Source of the DNA: Manihot esculenta | Lineage: Eukaryota; Streptophyta; Magnoliopsida; Malpighiales; Euphorbiaceae | Assembly (NCBI RefSeq): GCF_001659605.2 | Contig: NC_035161.2 | Coordinates: 4,730,265-4,794,264, forward strand | Direction: 5' to 3' | DNA length: 64,000 bases | Shown: positions 44,671-58,500 of the stretch, piece after piece | Position numbering within the stretch: the stretch's first letter is position 1 | Layout of the letters: every line of letters begins with the position of its first letter | The notes under the pieces: model-generated | The model's input: the letters and a program-made list of their open reading frames with translations, nothing else | Database searches by the model: none | Told to the model about the DNA's origin: nothing | Position numbers and translations under genes: made by a program

Positions 44671-45650
44671 TTTGCACGTATTTGCAGATATTTGAAGACC
44701 CAGCAACAAATATTCCTACAAATCTAACGATTACCATGAACATTCAATCACTGCGAACAATCATAATAGACGTCCAGCAATAAACCCAATTACGAAAAAT
44801 ACGATAATTAGATGAGGGAAGAATAAATTTTTAGGATTATTTTGGGAATTTCTAAGTTAGATTAAATTTTATTAAATATCTAATCAAATATTTATGTTTT
44901 ATTGATAAAAATATTATTTTTAAATAATAAAAATAACATTTTATTATATATTAAATAATCCGAATTTAATTGAAAATATTGAAGATTTATTTGACTTAAA
45001 AATAAATCGCACTTATTTGAAATCTACTAAAAAGTTTATGGGCATATTTAGGGTTTTTATTATTTTATAAAATCACAAATTCCCTCCAACAAAATTGATA
45101 AATCTTTTAAAATTAATTTTTATTTATTTTAATCAATGTGATAGAAAAAATTATTAATTAATTTTAAAACGATTAAATATTTTATATTTTTTTATTTTTA
45201 TAATATAAAAAATTATTAATTAATTATTTAATTTTATAAAAATATTTATTAATTAATTCATATATATTAAATATTTTAATTTTTTCGGTTACACTTAATT
45301 ACTAAAATTAATAAAGATAAATTTTAAAATTTTAATATATTTTAATATATTTTAAAAATTGTTTTATTTCTATCTCATTTTTTATTTTTTTAATTATTTT
45401 AAAATAATAATCATATATAAATTAATTATTATAATTTTATTTAATTATTTTATTTTAAAGAAATCTTTTAAAATATTTTTCAGTATTTAATAAATTTTAA
45501 TATATTTAAAATAAATATAATTAAAAAAATAATAAATTTTTTTAATTTTTTAATATAAATAAAAAAATAAAATGAATAAAAATTATGAAATTGATGATTA
45601 ATTAATCAATGAATTTTGAATTAAATAGAAAATTTTCCATTTTATAACGG
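44671..45650. other. AT-rich spacer upstream of HDA15
   Basis: Low-complexity AT-rich DNA leading into the HDA15 promoter and leader. No gene is seen. Confidence 0.5.
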
Positions 45651-45699
45651 ATATTGTTGAAGTTTCCTGCCAAACAGAGCCTAAGGAGTCTATGTGCGA

Positions 45700-46002
45700 A
45701 GCCACTCTTCAACGAACGGAGAAAGGAAGTAAAAAGCACAAAGATTTTGGGAGGGAGGGAAACTCTCTCTCTCTCTTCTGAAACAGTCTTCGTCCTTTCC
45801 AATGTACTAGCAGCAGCAGAACCGAAGCTATTCTACTACCACTACCGAAAAATACTGCTAAAGCAATTTTTCCTTTTTCTTTTTCTTTTTTTTATTTTTT
45901 TAGTTTCAAGATTATCTGCTCAATCTATTTACAGTGAGATTTTCTTCACCATAAACAATCAACCAGGAGAAACGTCCGAGATCTTCAATCGAACGCTGTT
46001 CA
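45700..46002 (+). other. Probable 5' untranslated exon of HDA15
   Basis: The sequence changes from AT-rich to mixed, with a CT-rich leader (CTCTCTCTCTCTTC near 45764), and ends at CTGTTCAG/GTACTT (donor at 46003). It would splice to the acceptor before 49526, giving a 3.5-kb leader intron, a common arrangement for plant chromatin genes. Its 5' end cannot be fixed. Confidence 0.45.
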
Positions 46003-48734
46003 GGTACTTCTTTTCTGAGGAACTGTTTGGGTACTTTTATTTTTTGGGTTTCAGATTCCGGAATCCAAATCGTGAAATTTGTTATTTCGTGTGGAACTGT
46101 TATTTTATTTTATTTTATTATTTTTCTAGGCGATGATGTTAGGGTTTTGATTTAATCTTTATTAGGGTTTGACTTTTTTTTTTTTTTTGGTTTGGGGGAG
46201 GGGGGGAGAATAGATCTTGTTTAGGGTTTTTCTTTTTAGGCGTTAAATTTTACTTTTTTAGAATGAAAAAGGTTTGGTTCTTATGTTAGAGCAAATGCTT
46301 ACATTAGCTTTGATACGGTACTGCAACAGTAGAAAGGAGATTGAAGGTGAAGAATGTGTTTTTAGTTAAATGCTGGTGGCAATCAAGGTCTTCTTCCTTG
46401 GTACAGTTGGAGAGCTGTTACAATCAGTTATGGATTTTGAGACTGATATGGAGATTAGTTATCACATAAGGTTTTGTTTTGTTTCCTGTACCTTATTCTT
46501 TTGAAAAAAAATTATTTTCTTTTATGTACACGCACACACACACGTATGCACATACATTTGTATGGCTTTGGGGGTAGGGTTGGTGGAGAGAGAAGTTCTT
46601 GAAGGCAAATGAAGGGAATGCAAGTTCAGATTTAGGATGAGTTTGTTCATGGTTTTTTGTGTATGCATTTTCTGAAAAGTAACTTATTTTCCCATGTTTT
46701 GTTGCAAGAGAATGAACTAAGTTAGGAACTAACCGAACCTAATCAAACTGAAAATGTTTGGTCTGGACCATCAGTTTCAGTTCCAGCAATCAAAATCTTT
46801 TAGGAAACCCATTCATCTTATCAAATGAACAGAGATTGGAAAAACCCCATCCTTAGATCCATCCACTCCATCCAAATAAAGTGATCAGCACATTCAGATT
46901 TGTAGAACTATTCCACCTAATTGTTCAAACTAAAATCTAACAAATTCAATAAAATGGATCAACAAAATTAATTTCATCCAAATAAAACAGATTAACTTAA
47001 TCAATATCAACCTTCAAAGTAATATCCAATAAATTCAATAATCAAAAATCAATCAAATGATTTCAATACTCAAATTCTCCTAAGCAAAAAAGCAACAACA
47101 ATTAACACTCAAGCTCAGCAAAGAAAACATAAAGAAGAGGAAGAAGATATGGATTTCTTCTCTCATCTCATCACATCGTTTGGACCTTGGTTCATTTGGA
47201 GAAGCAACAACAGTCAACAACTCAACTCCTCTAGTTCAATCCATTGCAGATTTGTATCAAAACACACTAGCAATCACTGATTAGGCATAGTCAAAGAACC
47301 TCGAAGAAATAGTGGAGGCTGGAGGCAACAAATGAGAGGAGGGTCTGAAGATGCACTGCAACAATCAGAGTAGATATGTAGGCTATGGCTACCCTCTTGA
47401 GCTTGAAATAGTAGGCGTTGCTTGTGGGAGAGGGCATGAAGCCAAGCAAAGAAATGGGAGAAGAGAATTGGATATGGGACTAAGGTTGGGAAAGGGTGTA
47501 GAAGAATGAGGTGTGGACTGGCTATAGACAATAGGTTGTATGTGGGAAGACTGGGGCTTGGCTTTATATGAAGTTTCAAGTGAGGTGGCCCAATTTCAGT
47601 CGGCTTGATTTTTTATGGAGTTTCTGTCACAAACAAAAGAAAAAAGAGCCGAACCAAAAATAGAATTTTCTTAAACAGAATCAAATATATTAATCTGAAA
47701 GTTGAATTGATTGAACTGAATTGGTTTAGTTCAGGTTTTTGTTTAAACTAAAATATAATCAGCCCTACTTTAGATACACAAGAAAATGTAACTTCAGTTC
47801 AACTTATAATGCTATATAAATATTTGAATTTTTGAACTATGAAACTTCAATTTTTTATTACTGAATATGAGAAATAAATACATATGATGGTAAATTATGG
47901 CAGCCACCATGATTCCTCTGGTCAAGAATGACCACCAATTGATGGTTGCAGACAAATGGTTATTCATTTAGGTTATGCAAGGACAACTAAGGGTGTGCAA
48001 GAAAATATATTTTTTTAGATACCGAACTGGAGAAAAGCTAATAAAACTGAAATAAATCGGTTTGGTTCATTGGTTTCTTCTTATTTCAAAAATCAAATAG
48101 AAACAAATTTCTTTAGTCCCAAATTCAAAATCTATGAGCAATCTCAGTCCCAAACTCAATATCTATGAGCAATCTCAAGTAACAACATCAACTCATCATC
48201 GTGAAGTGAACACAATAGATATGAGGTAAACTTAAAAAAGCAAAACCAAAAAGAGGAAGAAACAACATCTAAGACATATCACATATGACAAAGCCACAAT
48301 TAACAAACATAACAACAAAAACAATCCCTGCAAAATCCAAGCATCCAATTTGCCAAGCAAACATAAATAGAGGCTGAAGGAGAAAGGATTTGGTCCATAG
48401 TAGGTGGCTGTTTGTGAGCATCAAAATGGGCTTGCATCTCGTGAACATCAAAACTTATCTCGTTCATCTTGTAAGCCAAACTCCTAGTAGCCAAAGACCT
48501 CGCTAATGCATATCTACTTATGAATGTACGATCCCTAAATTGGGTCAATGTCATGAGTGCTTGGTGTGAGGGGAGAGGCGTAAAGCTGATGGAGATGGAG
48601 GTGGTTGCAAGGAGAAGAAAATGGTGAAGTTAAGGGGCCTGGTCACAAATGTTGTGTTGAGCCAGTAAGGAGACAAGAGGAGTCATAGTGGCAAAAAACA
48701 ACTTTTTGAGCACAAGAGGTAGTTGAAGAACTAT

Positions 48735-48819
48735 GTTAGTGAAAGAATAACTTCATAAGAAGAATAAGAAGAAGAGAAGACGGCTGCAGAAGTAGTGAAG
48801 AAGTTATTCTTTCACTAAC
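48735..48819. repeat. Perfect 20-bp inverted repeat with 45-bp loop
   Basis: GTTAGTGAAAGAATAACTTC at 48735-48754 is exactly complementary to GAAGTTATTCTTTCACTAAC at 48800-48819. It lies in the HDA15 leader intron. The spacer is GAA-rich. Confidence 0.95.
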
Positions 48820-49567
48820 TAAGGTAAATGGATATGGACTCAAAGCCGATCCATGATGTAAACCCATTGCTATAAGAAACTCATCGATATCCCGTCTCAT
48901 TGTTCTTACACTTGTAACTCCCCCCTCACATATGATATGTCCTGTAAAATATTTTCTGTTAACCAATTATTTGAGTACATGTAACACTAGAAGATGCAAA
49001 AAAAAAATTGATAGAAAATACTTTTCTTGAAACAAATGAAGCCTTAATGAAAAATGGGTGTGAGGTTAATGGATACCAACTGCCATTAACCTTCTCTAAT
49101 TCCAACAAGGTTAGAATGCTAAACTCCGTTTACATTCCCCCTTAACTTCCTCAAATCCACAATGTTTCAGAGTATAAATGAAGAAAATGGAGAAGAAATT
49201 ATTAGTTATTGTTTACAGGCTAGCTTAGTTTGGAGAGAATGAAACCCACTGATAGCTTTTATTTCTGAATACATACATGTTATTTTGTCTTATTTTCTTT
49301 CTGCACATGATTACTTTCTTACCTGACTAACCATTCTTTTCATTTTCTGTATCTGTTGTACTGCAGTTTAGATGTTTTAATTTTAGATGCTTACTTCATC
49401 CAGTTTTTAGGTTTATCCTGATTTTCTGCAGTATTTAGCGTTAATTGTATGTAGTTGCTCTTATTTAATGTATTTTTCTATCAATTTTTTCATACTTTGC
49501 CATATTGTTGTGATTTTAATGGAAGGTGGTTGTGGAAGAAAGTCTTTATGCAAAATCTGAAGGCAAC

Positions 49568-52500
49568 ATGGTTTTTGAAGCAAATCGTCTGGTGAATGGG
49601 GATTCAGAGATGAGTTTTCAAAAACAAAGACGTGGAATTTCACGTAATGGCATTTCTGGAAAACATAAAAACCTTGGTTCTAATGGAACTGGTGCTAGTT
49701 GTAGTAATGATGAAATCTCTGGTGATGAAGATATTCTGACAGTACATGCCAGAGACGTGGATGACAATATGGATGTGGAGATATCACCTGATGTTGTTGT
49801 ATCAGTAAGTAGAATGTGCCACATTGATGTCTTAACACGTTCAAGGAATATGTCCTGGGACAGTAACTATTAACTTCCGTTATATCCCAATTTGTAATGT
49901 GACTTTATCACAGAGAAAGACAAGGCAGAGAGAAATGACTTTTCAAGATATGTACAACAACCAAGACTTGTTTGATGACGATGACGATGACAGCGATTGG
50001 GAGCCTTTACAAAAGCGGATAGATGTCATGAAGTGGTTCTGTACCAACTGCACGATGGTTAATCTCAATGATGTTGTCCACTGTGAAGTATGTTTAAATG
50101 TTGCTTTGCATTTTTGGATGTTAGTTTCAATAGCCTGACACTTTTTGTTACTTTGGTGGTTCATTATGTAATTGTTGCTTGTAAATCTGTATGTTGCCAC
50201 TCAGTTCTGTGATGTGATGTATCAGAGTGATTTTGTGCAATCTCTTCTATGCAGATATGTGGTGAACATAAAGAATCTGGTATTTTGAGACATGGATTTT
50301 TTGCGTCGCCTTTTTCACAAGATGCAGGTTCTCCTGAGGTTGAGACAGAAGTGAAGGGGAGAAACAAAGGTGGTTATCATGCTTGTCCAATTGGAATGAA
50401 GAATTTATTTTGCTAAGATATTGTCTGCATGGGAAACTTTTTTGTGGCCTATGCAATGCCACTAAGAATAACCAATAGCATAGTTAAATGGTTGCCTCAT
50501 CTTCATTCAAATCAACATTTCATGTTAAAAGCATCAATATTTGTACTATTCCCTCGATAAAAGTTAACAAAGTGAGGCTATTGAGGGGTTAGGTTCTGGC
50601 CTACAAGCAATTTCTCTAATCTTGATTTAGTTGGACAAGTAAAGACCTGCTGTGTAATATCTTAGTGATTCAAATATGTGCAGACCTTATCTGAATGTTA
50701 GGTTGCACATTTTGTTCTATGGCAGCTTTGAATTGAAACTGAGCTTTTATCTAACTTCAAGTTTTATTAACCATTAAATGCGTAGATCCAATTTTTTTCA
50801 GCTGCCTATATCCTTTATTATTTTCAAAGAACCCGGTTAATTTTCTCTTCAGATTCTTAGAAAGGCATTGTTTTAACCTCCTAATTTGTTTGTTTCAAAA
50901 AAGAAAAAAAATCTTATTTTGTTGAATTGCTTTCTGGGATGAATGTATATCTGTTATTGCCCAGTTCCTTGAACTTTTACGGACTCTGAAGCTCCTTAGC
51001 ACTTACTTGCTTTAGTTAATTTTAGTTTAACTTTGGAGATTCTTATTGGTGTTTATGTTAGTTGGACCATGTGTCAAATATGACTAATTACACATGTTTA
51101 GCAGACTTCTCTGCAGTTTCTTGGCATGAAAAGGAATATTTTGTTCCCTTTTTAATCTATGAGTAGACATTCTTGCTGAAAAGGTAGTCTTTCTAAGGTA
51201 CAGTAGGATGAATTGATAATGATCTTAAAAAGGTCTCCATTTTTTACAATATACCAGTTGCATTAAAATATGTGGAAGGAAATAATACTTATTCTAAGCT
51301 GATGCTGCTGAGATAGCCTATTATGCCTGGAGATCGTTTTGTTGTACACTAACATGCCATCAACCGTAATTTTCTTTCCCTTTTTTTTGATAGACACACG
51401 TGTAAAGCATTCATCTTCAAACAGTTGCACAGCAGTTGGTTTTGATGAAAGAATGTTGCTACATTCAGAAGTATGGTGCTTTTCTTTTACTTATTTTGTT
51501 CAGATTTTTTGTTAAGCCTGATTCTTGCAGATGGTCTTCTTTAGCTTTCTCTATTTTGTGTTTGTGTGTGTGCATATGTGTTTTTCCCCCTTTTCAACAC
51601 GTGCATTTTCTTTCTATTCAATTTGAGTATTAAAAGGAAGGAATTTGAAATTTTAGGGTTATTTCTGTGTATTTGGATAATCTCAACATAGTTATGGATA
51701 CCTTCATGAAAAATTGGAAAAACAGTGCATGATTTAAGGATGGAAGGATTTTTACATAAACTTAATACTTTGATGGAGATTGCTCCTTTGGTCATTGATG
51801 TTTGTGTTGAGGAAATTGTTGGGATTTTCTTTGCTAGTTGTTAATGTAATTTGGTTGCTTTGCTTTGGTGATTGCTATGTTAAAGTAGGTTGAAATGAAG
51901 TCACATCCGCATCCAGAAAGACCTGATCGCCTGCGAGCTATAGCTGCTAGCCTTGCCACTGCTGGTATTTACTTTCCCCATGCCTGCCCTCAAAGATTGT
52001 TTTGAATACATGTTTTCTCCTTTTGCACCAACTTATTGTCAAGTCATTTATTCATGTCTAACAATTTTGCCTCTTATGCCTATGATCAGCTTGATGATAA
52101 CTGTGAATTTGTGCAGGTATATTTCCTGGAAGATGCTACCCAATCCCTGCGAGAGAAATTACCCAACAAGAACTTCAGATGGTGAGTGGTCATATTTTGT
52201 TTGGAATATTATATGATCTATTTGCAATTTTACACTTGCATGTTAACCTCTGTATTGTTTCAGAGGTTCTAAAAGTTTATAATTCATAATTGCATCAACA
52301 GGTGTGCTCATAACAATATTCTTTGTTGTGAAATGTCTAAAGTAATATCCTTGAACTGATTTTCTGGAGTACCTTATCCCTTTCTTTTTTGCCGGGTTGT
52401 GGTGCTTCCTTGTTCTAGTTGCTTGATCTACTGATTTGTCCTTTTCTCTGATAAAGAAAAGATATTTTGATGTCATGAAATGATTTTGTGCTTTTGATAA

Positions 52501-55500
52501 GTAATTTTAATATCTCTAGGTTCATTCCTTGGAGCATGTTCAGGCTGTAGAACTTACAAGCCATATTTTCTCTAGGTACGTCGATGTTTTTTTTCATCTC
52601 TCTAAATATCTCTAAAGAGGCATTTGTGCATTTCAGTCGCATGCTAAATGAATTGCAGGAATGCAAAGATAGAAGGGATTTTGTTGGGAGTATGAATAGG
52701 CAAATTAAACCAAGCCAAGATGAATAACAGACTTGTTTTTGCTGGCTCGAAGTCATATAAGTTTTGCTCTTCAAGCTTAGCTAGGATTTTGAGAAGCTCA
52801 CTGACTTCAGTTCAATATAAAGCTTGGGGTTTTTACAAATTATGTATCACCAAAACAGCTACGCGCATACAATTTTTCTGGGTCAAACCTTGTTTTGTTG
52901 AAATATTTGTGCTTCTTAAACTTGGTTCAGTAATAAAGGGAGCCTTGATAATGGGATTTATTTTATTTCTGTACTGAGTATTCAGGCTCAAACTAAGTGG
53001 CTAATGAGATGGAGCTTATTTGCATATATAGATCACATATATCAAAAATAAAGTAAACAATGAAAACCCATTTTACGTAATAGAAAAAAATGGCATATCA
53101 TGTAATAGAAGATTGGTAGTTGCAGAGAATGCCTTTTCATTGTGGAGAAACATAGAGGTGTCTGCTGTCTATGTCTAGAGTTCTTTTGTATCTGGTTCTC
53201 TCTTTATTTGAGTCTATTTTTAATGTGAAGATAATACTTTTTGGTGTAGGTAAGGTGCGAGTATGCAAGTAATTGTAACCAGGAACTATGTGGGTTTAGT
53301 TTTGGTGTTTGATATAGCTTGTATAGAGTGAAAGGTGCCTTTGGTCCTTTAGGACCCCATATCGGTTGTGGATGGGTGTATATGGACTTATATACAACTA
53401 AGGAGTCTTGTCGAAATTGCCATGGTTTTGACTTAGACCCAATGATTGCAGTTTTTGTGTGAGTTTTATCTTTGGACAAAAAAAGGCAACAAGCTGAGGG
53501 GAGAGTTAGTGTGTGATGTGGCACAGGCCTTTGGGTTGAGGTCCCTTCAGGGGCGTGTCCTATGGGCTGGTCCTTCGGGATCCTACATCAATGTGGATGA
53601 GTGTGCGTATGTACTTATATATCACCAAGTAGTCTTGTCAAAATTGTCATGGTTTTATCTTGAATCCAGTCGTTGCAATCCGTTTGTGTGAGTTTTATCT
53701 TTCGACCAAAAAAAAGGTGCCTTTGAAGGGGTTGAGATGCTGACTCGTTGAAAAATGAGTTTTTTAGGATGTAGATGTCTTCTTCTGAGGAAGTATTTTA
53801 TGGCTAGGAGTTTATATACAGGACACAGCATGCTCTTTTTTCCTTATGGATATTGATCACACAATGCTTCATTCTTGATTTTTTGTTTTGATGGGCAGTT
53901 ACTTCACTCCTGACACTTATGCTAATGAGCATTCAGCATGTGCTGCTAGGCTTGCAGCAGGTCTGTGTGCTGATCTTGCTTCAGCAATTTTTTCTGGATG
54001 TGCCAAAAATGGTTTTGCCCTGGTATGGAGGTTCTAATGTTATTTAGATTATTTAACTATTATCAAGGTAGTTCAAGGTCTATCCGGATTTTTCTTTTGT
54101 TTGTTTTTAAATATTGTTCACTGTTCTTGAATCAGGTTCGACCTCCTGGTCATCATGCTGGTATAAAACAAGCAATGGGATTCTGCCTCCACAATAATGC
54201 AGCAGTTGCTGCATTAGCTGCTCAGGCTGCTGGTGCCAAGAAGGTGCTAATAGTTGACTGGGTAATGTCCTGTTTACTGTGATTCTCATTTTTGGCTGTT
54301 TATTCCATGTCTCGTGCTTGTGATAAGTAAACTTATTCCCTTATGCTTATTGTAGGATGTTCATCATGGAAATGGCACTCAAGAAATATTTGAGCAGAAC
54401 AAGTCGGTGAGTTCACAACAAAGTTTTGTGTGTGCATCGTCCATTGAAACACTAGTGATGAAATGTTAGAGGTGAAATAGTATTGGCCTTTTTCACTTCT
54501 ATGACTGAATTGGATATAGAATAAGTTAATTCTAGGGTTATACATCATACAAATAAATTTTCAAAAGTTTGTCATTGGATCACATACTGAAGAGTTTCAA
54601 AATATTCAGCTAGAAAGTTCCTTCTTGGTTTTAAATCGCGGTCATGGCCATGATTGTGGTCGCGAGTAATGGAAATATGCATGTAACAGTCAAAATGTAA
54701 CGATAATGGCCTGGCACTATACAATTTTTTCAGAACAATTTGTAAAGTTCATAAATGAAGTAATATCGATAGATATAAGTCAAAATAATGTACATAACTA
54801 TATAATAGACAAATACTTTAAATATCGACTATATAACTTAAATCAATCATCAATTCATCATTATAACAAATTAATGGAATGAAATTAAGTAATACCCTTC
54901 AAATCAATTACAACAACATAGGTTTTGTTAATAAAAAAATATTTTTTGACTTTTTTAAACCTTAAATCTATACCTTAATTTTTATTTATACTAACATTGA
55001 TATTAAATTTATAACTTGTTCCAAATATTGAATTACAATTAGCATTAACAAATAACTAATAAAACTTACGCTTAAAATTTTATATAAGTTATCTTATAGT
55101 TATAATTAATTTAATAAAATAAATTTTTGAAATATAGTTTAAAATAAGAAAAAAATCACACTATCTTATATATCAGTTGAGTTCAACTAATAGATTAAAA
55201 TGCAATTTTAACTCAAAACTAACATCAAAATGATTTTTAATCAATAAAAACACAAAAAAAAAAAAATGCAAAGAAGTAAATTGTAAAAATAAAAGCAAAA
55301 AGTAGAAAAATAAACTCAGCTTTTAGACGAAAGACATTAAGAAATGGAGTAGTTTGCGATGGATCTAAGCTTATAAGACAAAAATGTAGGAAAAAGTAAT
55401 TTGTGAAAAAAAGAAAAAGAGATTTTCAAAGAAAAGAGCTCTGGAACTATTAGAATACATTTTGTTTAGCATGTAAATAAAAGAATTAAATTATTGGTAA

Positions 55501-58500
55501 CAGCCATTGCTGTTATTGTCATGTAACGGCCATTACGCGTGCAAATCAGGGGGAGCTGTAAATAACGGGTAATGGGTAATGGCCCCCCATTTCCTGTTAC
55601 ATAATGGCCCTTACAGTATTTAATGGCCATTATTTAGAACCATATTAGTAATGCAGATTATTATATGACTAAACATACTTTAAGCATTCCAAGCATGCTC
55701 TTGGCCTAGTCAGTCTTTGATCTCAAATGGTTTTGCATTTCTTTACATAAATACTTTCTTTTTTAAGTTCAGTTTCTGTTTTGATGAGGTTGATATACTT
55801 ATAGGTTTTGTACATATCCTTGCATAGACACGAGGGAGGAAAGTTTTATCCTGGTACTGGAGCAGTTGACGAGGTACATTGACTTTTTTTCCCCTCTTAT
55901 CTAGATATGGTGGATTGCTGCTCCTGTTTAGATGTGTAAATTATTTTTGCATTTTCTCTGGATATGTAGTCTAAAAGTTAGTATTTGGCTGTCTTTGTGC
56001 TATCCTTCTTTTAAGCCTGTTTGAGAGCATGGCCATACTTTCTGAGATACTGAGTTCATGAATGTTTGGTTTAGCATTTCATGTACTTATAACTAAAGTT
56101 CTTGTCCATAGTATGTTCCATATTTTACCTTTTTGCAAACATGATAACTGATTCTGGATGTGATATTCTATTTGTATTTTAGCTATAGCTAAACGTATGG
56201 CTATTGCAATGGGAAGAAAATAGTGGAAATCTGATTTTGTGCAATTTGAGACAATCTATGTCACTGTTTCATAAAATACAAAATAATACCTCCCCTTAAG
56301 TTGATCTCATACTTCTTTCAACTTATTATTTAAGATACCAAATTACCAATAGTTGAGGAAGCTGTTCCAATTTAGCAAGTTTGGAGACATTAGAGTAGAG
56401 GAATGCATTTTCCAGATCATCATGCATAGAAAAGAGGCTAAGTAAGTTAGTTATAGATCTGCCAAGAAAGCCTTTTGGAGGGAGGGAGGGAGGGATGACT
56501 ATTCTGTTGGCTGTAATTGTGAGATCGATTGTAGTTAATCAGACAAATTCTTTAGACTGTTTTACATAACAAATAACACATACTTCATTGATTCTTCTGC
56601 CATGGGATGTGGAAATTGACACAGCATTCAAAATTGGTGTTAAATCATAAGCAGTACAGTGGGTTGTTTTGAATTCCTGGCCTTAGCAAGCTAAAAACAT
56701 ATATTGAAGGGAGCAACATTTTAGAATTTAGACAATTTACAGGCATTAATGAAAAGAATCCATGTTGTGTTGCACTCCTCCACTCCATAGCCCCTGGATG
56801 TGCACCAGTGAGGCGACATTTCATCGCTGTTGTTGCTAGGATTCATTTGTTTGTCTTAGTAACCTGACCTTGGTAGGTCCAGCATTCTACAGGCAAAAAC
56901 CACAGAGTTACTGAAAATGTGGAAGGATACAGGAGGTGAAATCTGGATGTCAATTTTTGAAGTCTTTAGACCATGGTAGGGGCCATCAGGTGAAATTTGT
57001 GATATTTTCCCTGAATGGTATGATGATAGAACAAAGTGATTTATAATGAGAGAGGCACCTAAGTTGATGATCCTAAAATAGTTTGACTTCTGAGTTAAGA
57101 AATTGCAGAGTAGCTTTCACTATCTTGATCAGGGCTATGCCATGTATATGTTTGATGAACTGAGCCTCCTCTCAGGACCATATGGAAATTGTAATTTCTC
57201 CCTGATGAACTTGATACTTGGTAATCTATTCTTCATGAAATGGAAGCAACATGCCTAAGATGGGAAATGATAACATGTGACACCGATGTTGGTTAACCAA
57301 TTTATAAGTTCCACCTGCAAGTGCATATATAATATATCTTAAATATGCTTGTGCTTGCTTGTTCATATGGATGAAATAGATATAACTTTAGGTGTCTTTT
57401 AATGCTGTAAATTATGTAACTGTATGCTTCAGGTTAATGACTAAAAAATCCATAACTGTACATGTTCTTTCATTTGCAGGCTTTTAAATTAGCAAAAGGC
57501 AATAAAGATAACTAAAAGTAATAATTGCACTATGTCAAAATTTTATTCTTTCTATGCTATACACTAATGATGTCATGCTAGCAAACTAAAATTTGCTCGA
57601 ATATGCTCTCTCTCTCGTGCAGTGCTAATCTTGATCTCCAGTTACTTTAAACTATTAAAAGAATGAGTGAGAAAAAATTAGTATCAAGTTAAAATTATTA
57701 AAATATAGAAGGAATTATTTTGTAGAGCATATTAATTAACTGGACTTTTGTCCTAGCTTATTTAGATTGTTTATTTAATTATATTAAATAAATATAATTA
57801 AATTAATAAACATTTCATGTCAATGAGGCAGAGGATAAAATGTAAAGGATGGTTGCCATTGTTATCAATGTAAAAGTTCATGGCTACTATTGATAATTTT
57901 TAAATGGCCACAATTGAATAAATGTATATGGTTTTGATTTACATCTCTTGGTCTCTCTCTTTTTCTTTTCTTTTAACTGTGTTTAAATCTGGTTTTACAT
58001 TCCTGCAAAATTGTTGAAGCATTGTCAAGTGTAAATATCAATAGATGTTCTGATTAACTTTTTGCATGTGGCTGTTATTGGGAAGAATGTGTGTAGATGA
58101 CTTCTCAAGTTTTTTTTTTTTTTTTTGATATTCATTTATTTACTTTTGCAGATTGGTACCAATGGTGCAGCAGGATATTGTGTAAATATTCCATGGAGTC
58201 GTGGAGGGATTGGCGATAACGATTACATTTTTGCATTTCAGCATGTTGTGCTACCTATAGGTTAATATCTCACGTTGTTCTTGCATCCACTATCATTTTG
58301 GCGAGAATGGTGTGGCAGTATGCAGTATTTGTTTTGTAACATGAAGATCTTTGAGTTAACCACGTATCAACATGAAATATTGAAGGTCTGTATGTCAATG
58401 TGGGTGAGGGGTGGTAACTGCTTATTGTCATAGCTCATCATGGTACAGGGAATATGTTGTATTTCTAAGATTTACCGAAGGCATTGCATGCTATCAATAT

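Noticed and set aside
49526..49567. Upstream in-frame extension of HDA15
   Set aside because: It starts with GTG at a splice acceptor; the first in-frame ATG is at 49568, so this is leader sequence.
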